Shown here: in pieces, positions 1-10,270 of the stretch
Layout: the number at the start of each line of letters is the position of its first letter
Numbering within the stretch: position 1 is the first letter of the stretch
DNA from: Pohlia nutans
Lineage: Eukaryota; Streptophyta; Bryopsida; Bryales; Mniaceae
NCBI GenBank assembly: GCA_022496805.1
Contig: CM040091.1
Span: 14,560,336-14,624,335 of the forward strand
Direction: 5' to 3'
DNA: 64,000 nt
The notes under the pieces: generated by a model
What the model was told of the DNA's origin: nothing
Databases searched by the model: none
Seen by the model: only the letters and a program-made list of their open reading frames with translations
Translations under genes and position numbers: made by a program

Positions 1-150
1 AGTTCATCAATCCAGAACCAAGAGAAGGCATGTCCGTTGTGCAAGATCGAGTTTGGAAATGACAACATCATTCCCATTTATGGAAGCAATAGCTCAAGTG
101 CTCACGCTGGGTTGATCCCGCCGCTACCTAATGCGCCATTGCAATACTAG
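1..150 (+). CDS. RMA/RNF5-like RING E3 ubiquitin ligase, 3' end only
   Basis: This is the last part of a gene that begins before the window. Frame 1 is open from base 1 to a TAG at 148-150 and encodes 49 residues. It contains the last Cys pair of a C3HC4 RING finger (ACPLCK) followed by a stretch ending IIPIYG, which is the signature that follows the RING in plant RMA and animal RNF5/RNF185 ligases. These are ER-membrane E3 enzymes that ubiquitinate membrane or misfolded proteins. The RING start and any C-terminal anchor region cannot be judged: the tail after IIPIYG is short and not strongly hydrophobic, so an anchor is not evident here. An exon boundary may lie within the first 20 bases, because AG dinucleotides occur there. 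Confidence 0.7.
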   Translation, partial: SSSIQNQEKACPLCKIEFGNDNIIPIYGSNSSSAHAGLIPPLPNAPLQY

Positions 151-584
151 ATTTATTTTTTGGAAGGTGGGGAGGAGGGTTTGGTTATGCATTATCATAG
201 ACGTTGCAAGGTACCCTGAAATTGAGAAAAACACTGGTGAACATTAGCAAATGTTTAGAATAGGAGAGTTGCTTAGAGAGAGCAACATTTTTGTACATGC
301 ATTATGCAATGTTTTGTAGGGTTTTGGAAACATAAGATCATCTCGTATAATTTAGAAATTCATATTCTCAATGCATTTCTAATTTTGGATTTTTGTTACA
401 TTGGAAAAGATACATTATTTTTTGATATAATTTAACTAATGATATTTGATTTTAGAAATTACATGTTACAATAAGTACACATTTTGTCTCGCATTTTGTT
501 TATCAATATAAAGTATCTATGCAGTAGTGTACTACACACCATAGAAAACACTACTGTTCATGGGTGTAGAAACCACATTATGAC
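151..584. other. 3' flank of the RING gene
   Basis: AT-rich sequence with no recognisable gene. It probably holds the 3' UTR of the RING gene. It ends at the target duplication of the element at 585-841. Confidence 0.5.
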
Positions 585-841
585 CTCGGGGAGGTCACTC
601 TTTGTATCTTTTGAGTATCAGGTGTGAACAAACGGTAATTAAAAGTACCCTAAAAATTAAAACTAATTCTTAGTATAATTTGTAATACTTCAAGAATATT
701 TTTGTTTTTATTCTTGTAATGAATTGTGAGCATCCTATAATTATTAATGTAAATCATTTATAAAAATATCTTCAAAGAATTTTTGGGACCCTATCTTTGT
801 TTGCACGTGGTTACGTAATATTTAGAAGTGACCTCCCCGAG
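585..841. mobile_element. hAT-like MITE with 8-bp target duplication
   Basis: A 257-bp non-coding element. Its ends are inverted copies of CTCGGGGAGGTCACT (15 of 15). It is flanked by the perfect direct repeat ATTATGAC at 577-584 and 842-849. An 8-bp duplication is typical of the hAT superfamily. It has no coding capacity, so it must be moved by a transposase from elsewhere. Confidence 0.75.
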
Positions 842-1496
842 ATTATGACATAAAATTTCAATAGCTTGTTGGATTTTGCATTGCCCTATAGTAGGTGATG
901 TAGCATATTCCACGCAAGAGAAGACCAAATAAGTACCTAAATGGACAGGAAGAGTCCCAAGATGATGCATGGAGGAAAGGCAGAGAGCATGAAGGCTACT
1001 GAATGTTATGGACGAGGTTATGGAGGATGTACTCAACCTCTTGGTTATATTGACTGTGAACTCTTTATTGCTTTTAACTACACTTATCATGGGGTAAATC
1101 AATTCCATTAGAACAACGTTGGGAACATATGGGAAACAACAAAGTAACATTTGTGCACAAAAACATTGTTGTGGGCTTGAAAATAGTGTTCAAAACCACA
1201 AATGTTGCTATTTTCAGTATCGGCTAGTTCGTTTTGTAATATGTAGCATGAGCAGCTTATCTTAAGTCGTTCATTTTTAAACAGACCCGTCAAGATCCAT
1301 ATGATCAGAAGCTCATCTAAGACAATCAATGACACCGACATAAACTCATCACCAGTTTTAGTGAAGAATCATTTGAAGTTGTTTGAAACAACAACAAACA
1401 AATAGATCATTACGAAACACGTACCCACATGAAATTACCTTAATAAGGATTAGAGAGACTGATGCAAATGTCTGCCCAAAGAATGTTCAACTAGCA

Positions 1497-1719
1497 CTAC
1501 ACTAAATAGGTAGATTAGTGTTAGATAATTATAAGATTTGAAAATATTGTAGATTTTTACTCTCGATTTTTTTATTTTACCAAAGGCGTTGATTCCAATA
1601 CTATTGAAAGATCCCCATCTTGACCAATATAAAGGGTAAAAAAATTGGTCAACAGTAAAAACTTACAACATGTTTATGTAAATTAATGTATCTAACACTA
1701 ATCTACCTATTTAGTGTAG
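1497..1719. mobile_element. TIR element with perfect 31-bp ends
   Basis: A 223-bp AT-rich element. Bases 1497-1527 are an exact inverted copy of 1689-1719 (CTACACTAAATAGG at the outer edge). No target duplication is obvious, so the superfamily is not assigned. The perfect arms suggest a recent insertion or gene conversion between the ends. Confidence 0.65.
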
Positions 1720-2111
1720 TCATTGAGATTCACTTCAAGCTATCACTCCACAAGCCATTCATAATTACATCCATTTGAACCATATGATGCCTAATCATTG
1801 ACAGATTGCATGTTTATTATGGTGTCACCGCTCATTAGGATCGATTACGCCTACAATCAAAGAACCATGTATCTGATTGATGGATTTATCAATGAGCTAT
1901 ATATCACAGGAAGAATGAGAGGCCATTACCCCCATGGGTAGCCTGGAGGCCAATGTAGATTTACCCCCCCCCCTCCCCAAACTCCAAACTTTCTAAACAA
2001 GTAGGTCAAGGGGGAGGGTATTCGTACATCACCTTTCAGGCTACTCCCGGGGGTAATAGCCTCCCGGTCTCCCTGTTTAGTTTTTCGATTAGATCCCTGG
2101 GATGAAGAGAG

Positions 2112-2313
2112 AGGGCTGCGCTGGCCAAGGAGGAAGTGCAAGCTAGACCAAGGCGACACATGCAGGCCCGGTCAGCAAGCTGCCGGACGGACCCGCACGC
2201 ACCCGAGAAGAATGAGATTAATATCATGGGGATCAATGAACCCTGTATCAGATATAAAAACTGATAAGAACAGATACTACACTTGATCTGAGCCAAATGG
2301 CCGAGAAATGTAT
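2112..2313 (-). ncRNA. U2 snRNA copy, mutated, probably a pseudogene
   Basis: On the minus strand the roughly 200 bases follow U2 snRNA from end to end. They start ATACATTTCTCGG, continue through the branch-site recognition core GTGTAGTATCTG and TTCTTATCAG, and end in the 3' stem-loops with GTGTCGCC and GGCCAGCGCAGCCC. The branch-binding core is intact. The U6-pairing region, nearly invariant in eukaryotes, has changes (GGCCATTTGGCTCAG instead of GGCCTTTTGGCTAAG). The Sm site is degraded to about AATCTCATTCTT. Upstream (2314-2420) I see neither the plant snRNA upstream element (TCCCACATCG type) nor a TATA box at the usual spacing. It is therefore probably an unexpressed copy. Confidence 0.8.
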
Positions 2314-4391
2314 ACTTCTCCATAGAGCTTACTAGAAAGTGTTCATTCAACATGATAATGTTGAGAAAATGCTTCAAGTAACAGAAAAGTATCCTCTTAC
2401 CGTAGCTAGATTCAATGCAATTAAGCACATCATTCAAGCTTGGGGGGTGCATTGTACCAAACATGTACGAGTATATGTGAGTGCATAGGAGGGATATTAA
2501 TTTGAACATTGTCGTATTACGTATACATACATTGAACATATATTTAGAATGGAATAGATCTGTACACAAAAGTTTTAGATATATAATTCTTCGTATACAA
2601 GGGGGTTTTCATAGGGGGTCATAAACGCACGTGATTCTTAAACATAGTGTAGAATGCACCCCGAGCATTCAAGTGTTCATCGTTCAAATGCAATGATTAG
2701 GGGTTAGAGCTCACCTCCGTATCCATAATTTTGAAAACCTTCTAATTTTGCAGATACTTACAAATGCCTCCTTGTCCGAATCTGCAACTCCGCCCCGTCA
2801 TTGGAATCCTGAGCGAAAGATGACAGCCGCAAGTTTTTACAAACTCCAGCGCACACACTCTTACGTACGTTCTCACGTTCCCATCATTGGGAGCGTAAGC
2901 GTCTTAGATTGGCACATAAAAAAATAGTTTATTGGAATAAAACTTCCTAAGTTTACTAGTGAACATCATTAGAGTATAGAGTAATATTTTTAAACACTTG
3001 AGATATTAAGTAATTTTTAATCTTTCAAAATTTCATTTGAGATTTAAAAATAATTTAAAGCCTGGTTTGTACTTCGGCCCAAACTCTCTAAATTTCAAGA
3101 TAGATAGGTAGAAACTCTATGGTCCTCTTTCAAAGTCGGCGTGAATAAAGTGTTGTTTGTAATGTCAATGACCCAGTGCCCACCAAACAAAGGGCTATTG
3201 GAACAAAACTGCTCTCCCCTGCTCTAAATTTCAATCAATAGGATTGCTCAATTTTTCCAAATCCAGTCTAAGGGCTTTTAACACTGAATTAGCAATTTTT
3301 GCTTTTAGCCAAGTGCATTTTCTGATGCCCACAATGGTGAAATTTTCGCACTTTTCTAAAATTTTATCCCTTGAAATTTCATATATTTTCATTTTTTAAA
3401 TAGCAACATATATATTCATATCAAACTTGCCATGTATTAAAAAAATTAACATAAATTAATGCGCAATATTGTTTTATTACTATGTAATAGAAAATCAAAA
3501 CAAAATGCTTCATTTCATATAAAAATGAAGGCACACACTATAATATTTACACTACCGTATCCTATTACATCAAAGGGTTCTCTTTTGACTACTTTCCCGA
3601 TTTGTACTACTGCTCTTTCTTTTGAGTCTCAAGAATCACCTCAAAAGACTGAGTTTCTACTTCTTTCCTGTCTCGCTCTTCAACTAATGGTCTTCAAGTA
3701 ATATTCTAATCTCTGAAGAGGTCCTAAAATCAACGTAATTCAACAATCTCATGATCATGGCTTCCGCCACCGGAGAGGGAATACTATCTACTTTTAAGTC
3801 ATTGTTTAAAATGAAGGCAAATTGCTCATATGTGTAGTTACCCTCTTCTCCCAAATAACATTACTTCACTCCTTAAAGTCATAGAATACTCTGTCAACTC
3901 CAAGTGCCACACTATGATCTGTCAAACAATACATATTTTTGTTCCTTTCAACACACATGTATTCAATAAGTGACTCATACACACAATTTTTTTTAAATAA
4001 ATAATTAATTAAAAATAAAAATAAAAATAAAAATACAAGTATATGCATTGGGTTACGTTGTAGACAAGTAATCCATATTTTAGCTCTGAAGACGCTATAC
4101 AACGAGGAGGTCGAATTGAAAAGTTTAGGTGGTTTTAAGTTTAAAATAGTTTCAATAGAGAGTCGTATAGGAAGAGTAATTTCAACCGTAGACAAAAAGT
4201 CTCAACCGTGATCCCCCCTTGAAAAAATTCTCAATTGTTATCCACCCTCCTCCAATTGAAAATTTGAACCATTTTATTCAATGACACTCTCCACCATTGA
4301 ACTCAAATCAATTCCAATTCAACCAAACATTGAATTTTGTTTAAAACACTCAACCTCGTTAAAAAACTCAACCAAAACTCAATTCAACCCA
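2314..4391. other. intergenic, no gene seen
   Basis: AT-rich spacer with only short spurious reading frames. Bases about 3111-3210 are one copy of a dispersed repeat (second copy about 19567-19665). Poly-A/T tracts lie at 3985-4035. Confidence 0.5.
3111..3210. repeat. dispersed repeat, copy 1 of 2
   Basis: About 100 bp sharing blocks such as GCGTGAATAAA and CCAGTGCCCAC with 19567-19665, in the same order and orientation. Both copies begin with AGAAACTC. The rest of the element was not delimited. Confidence 0.5.
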
Positions 4392-4686
4392 TGATCTCAG
4401 AACCACTTTATGACATTTAGCACACTATGCTACCTCCCACATAAATGGTATCTATTTTTGCTACCTTGTGAATATACTACTCATGATACCTCTATAATAT
4501 CCGGCAATACCCTTGATATACTAAGGTGATACCATGATGATATTTGCGGATATCACCTCATGAAGTTGCTACATATTTATAACATGATGAACATTCTCGC
4601 TATATTTATAAAAATAAATAAAAATTTGTATGTTTAGCAGCCCCATTTTGGGGGGTAGAAATCCAGCTAATTTTAGCCAGTTTTGA
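4392..4686. repeat. 295-bp repeat upstream of CCT8, also present in its intron
   Basis: Begins TGATCTCAGAACCAC and ends TTTTAGCCAGTTTTGA. A closely similar copy (about 90 percent by eye) lies at 6058-6358 in the CCT8 intron in the same orientation. The two share internal landmarks such as AATATCCGGCAATACCC and GCGGATATCACCTCATGAAG. No terminal inverted repeats are clear. Confidence 0.75.
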
Positions 4687-4816
4687 CCCAACTCAACCCA
4701 ATTACACTGACAATCCGACTCTCTGTCCATTGTGACATTGGACGAATGAATGGATGAACTAAAGAATGGATGGACGCATGGACGGATGGAGTAGCAGCGA
4801 CTCGTTAACGGTTTTT

Positions 4817-4830
4817 AGGGTTTAGGGTTT
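4817..4830 (+). promoter_or_regulatory. telo-box type element in the CCT8 promoter/5' UTR
   Basis: AGGGTTTAGGGTTT lies about 135 bp upstream of the CCT8 start codon. Short telomere-like motifs of this kind are common near the transcription start of plant housekeeping genes. A role here is inference. Confidence 0.5.
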
Positions 4831-4962
4831 TTCGCGATTCAACTGCTTCGTTTCAAAACTATCAGCAAGCTCGCTCACAGCAAAGCCCTTTGCACTTCTG
4901 TTCTTCATTGTTGTATTCTCACCATTAAACAATCACCTTTCTCTCTTCATTTTCCCTTTGCG

Positions 4963-7515
4963 ATGTCGGGATTCCATTTACCAAGCAACTATGGCATGCA
5001 GGGGATGCTGAAGGAAGGGCACAAGCTGATCTCGGGGTTGGAGGAAGCCGTGTTGAAGAACATCGAGGCATGTCAGCAAGTGTCCAAGATCGCCTCGTCC
5101 TCGTTAGGTCCCAATGGCATGAACAAGATGGTGATCAACCACTTGGACAAGCTGTTCGTCACCAGCGACGCGGGGACCATTCTGCAGGAGCTCGAGGTGC
5201 AGCATCCGGCAGCGAAAGTTTTGGTCATGGCGGCGAAGTCGCAGCAAACGGAGATCGGCGATGCCGCCAATCTCGTCGTGTCGTTCGCCGGGGAGCTTCT
5301 TGGCGGCGCCGAGCAGCTCATTCGCACGGGCTTGCATCCCAGCGAAATCGTCTCCGGGTACGCCAAAGCCAGCGTGAAAGCATTGGAAATTTTAGGGTTG
5401 GAGCTTGTCGTCCCTGGCTCGGATTCCATGGACGTCCGGGACCCCGAGCAAGTCGTGCATCGGATGAAGTCTGCCGTTGCGAGCAAGCAATACGGCCAAG
5501 AAAGCATTCTCTGCCCTTTGATTGCGGAAGCCTGCATCCAGGTCAGTGATTTTTTTTTGGTTGCCAATTGCATAAAATTTGGACCGTCTAATTGATTCAA
5601 AGGATTTTTGAAAGCAGAAGAAGGAATAATAGCCAGATTTTCTACGATGTGCAGCCTCTTTAAACCTATGTATCACCAAGGTATTACCTAGGTAGCACAT
5701 GTGTATTACCCTGATATTACCTGTATTTTAATATGAAAAGAACATTAAGGAGACTGGTAGCACATGTATATTAGAGTTATCCTTAAAATCACCTTGTGTA
5801 CATTTTGCATTAATGTACTCTTATTTGTTCACCCCAAATAGTTAAAAGATAGGGAAGAGCTTAGTGGTCTCTCATTATTTAGGTGTGTAAGAGCTTGGTG
5901 GTCTTCAAACTCATGGAAAACTAGTTTAGCCGTCTTTCTTGATTAAAGCAAAATTCATGATATCTTATTCAAACACAGGGCGACTTTAAGGATAACTCTA
6001 TTACCCTGATGTTACCTATATTTTAATATGAAAAGAACATCAAGGAGCCTGGATCAGTGATCTCAGAACCACTTTATGACATTTAGAACATTATGCGACC
6101 TCCCATATAAATGGTATCTACTTTTGCTACCCAGTGCATACAATTCTCATGATACCTCTATAATATCCGGCAATACCCTTGATATATTAAGGTGATCCCA
6201 TGATGATATCTGCGGATATCACCTCATGAAGTTGCTACATATTTATATCATGATGAGCATTCTCGCTACATTTCAAAAAAAAAATCATTTTCTTTCTTTG
6301 TATGTTTAGCAGCCCCATTTTTTTGGGTAGAAATCCAGCTAATTTTAGCCAGTTTTGAGATCATTGGCCTGGATTGCTCTTCAAGCCATGGAAAAGTAGC
6401 GAAAATGGTGAACTGTTTCCTGACCAAATGAAACACTGATCCAGGTCTGTCCCAAGAATCCGATGAACTTCAATGTGGACAACGTCCGCGTCGTGAAGAT
6501 CGTCGGTGGCGGGATCCATGACACTCAAGTTGTGCCGGGTATGGTGCTGAAGAGTGAGTCTGTAGGGACCATTAAGAAAGCCGTCAATGCGAAGGTCGCC
6601 GTATTTGGAGGTGGCATTGACACATCCGCCACAGAAACAAAAGGGACTGTGCTTATTTCCAGCGGTACTGAGCTGGAACAATACGCAAAGACGGAGGAGG
6701 CGAAAGTTGAGGAGCTCATAAAAGCGATTGCAGAGTCCGGAGCTACGGTTGTGGTTAGCGGTGGCGCTGTGGGAGAGATGGCTCTGCATTTTTGTGAACG
6801 GTATAAGCTTATGGTGATCAAGATTGCATCGAAGTTTGAGCTTCGTCGTTTCTGTCGCACAACGGGTGCGATTTCTTTGGTCAAACTTCAACAGCCGACT
6901 CCTGATGAGATAGGCTACGCTGATTCTGTTGTCTCTGAAGAGTTGGGCGGTTCTCGGGTTACCATTGTGAAAAATGAAACAGGTGGAAACCTTGTTGCGA
7001 CATTGGTGATTCGAGGAAGCACGGACAGCTTGTTGGATGATGTGGAGCGAGCGGTTGATGATGGTGTGAACTCGTATAAGGCCATGTGTCGCGATTGTAA
7101 GTTGGTACCTGGAGCTGGTGCCACAGAGATTGAGTTGGCCAAGAGATTGAAGGAGTACGGTGCGAAGGAGGCTGGGTTGGTTCAATATGCAATTGATAAG
7201 TACGCTGATAGTCTTGAAGTTGTGCCGAGGATTCTTGCTGAGAATGCTGGTTTGAACTCTACCGATGTTATCTCCTCTCTGTATGCTGCTCACGCAGCTG
7301 GTCGGACTAGCGCGGGTGTAGACATTGAAACAGGAGCCGTGGTAGACATGGATCACGAAACCGGGGTCTGGGATCTCCTCACTCCCAAGTATTGGGCATT
7401 GAAGTTGGCTACTGATGCTGCCTGCACTGTGCTTCGAGTCGATCAAATCATCATGGCCAAGCAAGCAGGAGGACCCAAGCCTAGAGTTCCTGATGGAGGA
7501 GGAGATGACGACTAA
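4963..7515 (+). CDS. CCT8: T-complex protein 1 subunit theta (CCT8)
   Basis: Encodes the theta subunit of the cytosolic TRiC/CCT chaperonin, an ATP-driven double ring that folds actin, tubulin and other proteins. Exons are 4963-5541 and 6445-7515. The 903-bp intron (5542-6444) is phase 0, splits ACIQ|VCPKNP and has GT/AG ends. The 549-residue product has the same length as Arabidopsis CCT8. Visible motifs are LGPNGMNK (residues 48-55), SDAGTILQELEVQHP, a GD nucleotide motif (EIGDAAN, Asp100), the apical region with FNVDNVRV, and the C-terminal ATPase half with VPGAGATEIE and a DAACTVLRVDQIIMAK tail. One oddity is GDAAN where plant homologues usually read GDGAN. The start is the first in-frame ATG and gives the conserved N-terminus. 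The intron carries two repeat insertions. Confidence 0.95.
5774..5998. mobile_element. MITE in the CCT8 intron
   Basis: A 225-bp element with inverted ends GAGTTATCCTTAAARTC. It is flanked by TATTA at 5769-5773 and 5999-6003, which could be a 5-bp duplication. Its interior (GGTGTGTAAGAGCTTGGTGG) is related to the arms of the large hairpin at 41839-42084. Flanking it is another direct repeat of about 54 bp (5704-5757 and 5999-6052). Confidence 0.6.
6058..6358. repeat. intron copy of the 295-bp repeat
   Basis: Second copy of the repeat at 4392-4686, ending about 86 bp before exon 2 of CCT8. Same orientation as the upstream copy. Confidence 0.75.
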
Positions 7516-8528
7516 GTGCGCGCGGTTTCTCAATTAATGGGACAGCGTCACCACTGCGAATGTTGCCTGGCCAAGGTAACTATAACAGCAGTTTCTTGTA
7601 GATTCTCATTTATTCATAGGCCGAGTTAAAATCCTCAGGATAGTTTCTTTACGTTTTCTTGCCATAGTCTTTGGAGGACAGTGGAAACGAAGCCGGAGTG
7701 GAGAGTTTTTGACCGCATGCCCACGGATTTGTACAGTTTTTGGCTTTATTCAAGGATGGTGGTTTAACGTTGCCAATATCACAAATCACGCAAGCTTCTG
7801 TGGAGATATATTACGTGCTTGTGTATTCCTGGTTCGAGTTGGCAAGGAGGTACCGCCCTTTATAATATGCCCACAATATTTTGGCAGAAATTGGATGTTG
7901 TTGGTGTACATACATTTTTTCCCTTGACACAATTTCAGTTCAATCTTGACTCAGTCAATCAGCAACTTGGGAGTTGCAGGGTTTACTTGTCGAAGCTAAA
8001 TAAATAGTTGCCTGATTGGTTTCCATTAATGTGGGAGCTTTAAATTGCAGTTACTTTGAAGCTTCCCTTTGGAGGACTTCATGTGGTTTTCTGATCTTAC
8101 TGAACTTAGTACCGTTTAGTTTCTCGTGAAGTCTGTCTTTGTTTCAGTGATGAAGGTTTTTTCTGTGGCCTACTCTGAGAGGGTTAGACGAATTGCTGGA
8201 TTCGTCACGCCGGCTTGCAGATTGCAACTGCTTGCCAATGACTACATGCAAGATTATGACCATGAATCTCAAAATGCTTCTCATATTTTTGGAAAGGGAA
8301 GAACTTGCATACCAAGAAGAATGAAGGCTGGCATTAATAAAGAGGGTGTTGGGAACTAGTACAGTTAGTTCTAACCGGAGAGGGCGAACCAACCCCAATA
8401 CTCGTACCAGTCATTTTTCTGGTGTTCTCATTATGGGGATCTAGGTGCTTCTTTTGGAAATTCTAATTCTATATTAGTGTCTGCGACCCCATTTTAGTGT
8501 AGTGGACAAACCATGTCCAAAAATAGCC
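7516..8528. other. CCT8 3' flank
   Basis: Downstream of the CCT8 stop. Only short random reading frames are present. Probably includes the 3' UTR. Confidence 0.4.
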
Positions 8529-8692
8529 CCCAACTCTAAATCCCCCATTGACATCCATGCAAGAGTAGCTCCCAACTCTAAATCCCCCATTGACATTGAT
8601 GCGAGAGTAGCGCCCAACTCTAAATCCCCCATTGACGTTGATGCAAGAGTAGTGCCCAACTCTAAATCCCCCCTTGACATTAATGCAATAGG
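8529..8692. repeat. 42-bp minisatellite, four copies
   Basis: Units start at 8529, 8571, 8613 and 8655 with CCCAACTCTAAATCCCCC. Because 42 is divisible by three, all units read the same way in a given frame, which produces repetitive open frames of 70-90 codons on both strands. I do not regard these as genes. Confidence 0.9.
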
Positions 8693-9417
8693 ACAAAACC
8701 TACTCCCTATTTTTGTACATGTTGGGCCCACCTCAAAAATAACACCTCTTCCAATGGTTTAAATTCCTGCGAATTCCTAGATTAACTTGTAGCATTCGGT
8801 CCCAAATTTGTGAAATGTTTGCCAAAAAATCCCCATGTGTACCCAAAATGGGAATTTAAGAAAATGAGGCCAAGGGTGAAATGTGTCATAGATTGCCACT
8901 GAAACCTTGTTGTAGATTGATCCTAAACATGTTTTTGGGAGATTAGTGTCAACTAATTTGTTCCTCATGTTTGTTTTGTTTTGTTTTGGGTAGGGTGGTG
9001 GAATAACTCATATCGATTTAGGGTTAGTCCATTGTTAGTTTAAAATAAATGTAGGGCACAAGTAAGAGGTTTGATAAATGTTCAAGAGCCTCTTGGGGTT
9101 ATTTCACTGGTTCAGCCTCTGGCATCTCTCTAGGGTGATCAGATTCAAATCTCAATGCTGCCCGGTGGCTCTGCCACCATGGTTTGTCCAATGATGGTGG
9201 GGGATCTTTTGACCTTGTTTTATGGATATCCTAAAAAGTCCTTGGAGGGAGATGACGGGAGGGGAGCACATGTCCATTCTTCTTAATGGTACTTAGTTGT
9301 AGACTAGGTAGTTACAAGGTTCATTTTTGAAAAAAGGCATCCAAGGTAGCATGTACTATGTAGGTCTTGGTGGCAAACTTAAAATCACTATCTCCCAACA
9401 GATGCTTAATTTGTGCA
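8693..9417. other. intergenic, nothing recognised
   Basis: No gene or clear element seen. Confidence 0.4.
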
Positions 9418-10270
9418 GGCCTACGCCCTGCGTCACTCTCTTTGACAAACCTTCCATTTTGAAAAATTGTAGAATATTTTCTATTTGACAAAAAAATATA
9501 GAATCACTTCCTCTGTTCATGATTTCTTTGTCATTATTTAGGAAAAATAAGTCTTTGATCAAATTCTCATTTCTAAGATGCAAAACACCTTGTTTTCTCA
9601 GTTCATAATATTTTTACTTTATATGACCCTTGACTAAGTTGAGTTTGATTGAAAACACTCAACTTGGTTGAAAAACTTGGCCAAAATTCAACTCAATCCA
9701 ACCATTTGAGCAACTCTCCCCTTATATAGTGAGTGCCTATGACCATAGACAAGCAATTAGAAACCAATACTTTGCAAATTCTCAATATTTGAATTACATC
9801 AAGTGTGGGTAAGTTGATGATAAATAGGGGTTCGGGCCTGAAACAAACATGTGTTTCTTGAAGTTCATATGGCCGAGTTGGTCTAAGGCGCCAGATTAAG
9901 GTTCTGGTCCGAAAGGGCGTGGGTTCGAATCCCACTGTGAACATAAACCTCCCAACATAAATCTTGTCGCAAGGATTTGTGCCTACATTTTTTACTCGTG
10001 GAGTAGATCCATACGTTCCAACCTAGGACATAGGATTAGAACGTAGGTTCAACGGTGGATTAAACATACACTTTATTCACACTGGTTTTCTGTGAGGGCC
10101 GGGGCTAAAAGCGAGAAAATAAGGTGTTTTGCATCTTAGAAATGGAAGTCAGTGATCAAGGATTTATCTTCCTTAGAGAAGAAGAGAAAGTGATTCCACC
10201 ATTTTATGCCAATAGAAAGATTTGTACAGTTTTTCCATAGAAAGTTTGTCAAACCCCTACTCGTGCCTTA
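9418..10270. repeat. inverted repeat arms enclosing tRNA-Leu
   Basis: The left arm (about 9418-9600) and right arm (about 10112-10270) are diverged inverted copies. Shared blocks include TTTCTAAGATGCAAAACACC, GAATCACTT and TTTGACAAAC. The spacer of about 510 bp contains the tRNA gene. The structure may be a foldback or TIR element. No target duplication was identified. Confidence 0.6.
9863..9943 (+). tRNA. tRNA-Leu(AAG)
   Basis: An 81-nt cloverleaf without encoded CCA. The acceptor stem is GTTCATA/TGTGAAC with one G-U pair and discriminator A at 9943. The D-loop region contains GGCCGAGTTGGTCTAAGGCG, the A-box. The anticodon stem CCAGA/TCTGG encloses the loop TTAAGGT, giving anticodon AAG, which decodes CUU leucine codons. 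The long class II variable arm (TCCGAAAGGGCG) fits leucine. The T arm is GTGGG-TTCGAAT-CCCAC. The internal promoter boxes are intact, so the gene looks functional. No intron. Confidence 0.95.

Noticed and set aside
2036..2569. 177-codon minus-strand frame
   Set aside because: Runs through the U2 snRNA copy; the peptide has no recognisable domain.
6361..7533. 390-codon open frame on the minus strand
   Set aside because: It is antisense to CCT8 exon 2, whose sense frame is clearly conserved. The antisense product has no family motif.
9693..9944. 83-codon minus-strand frame with VGFEPTPFRTR
   Set aside because: Its N-terminal half is the reverse complement of the tRNA-Leu gene, a common artefact.
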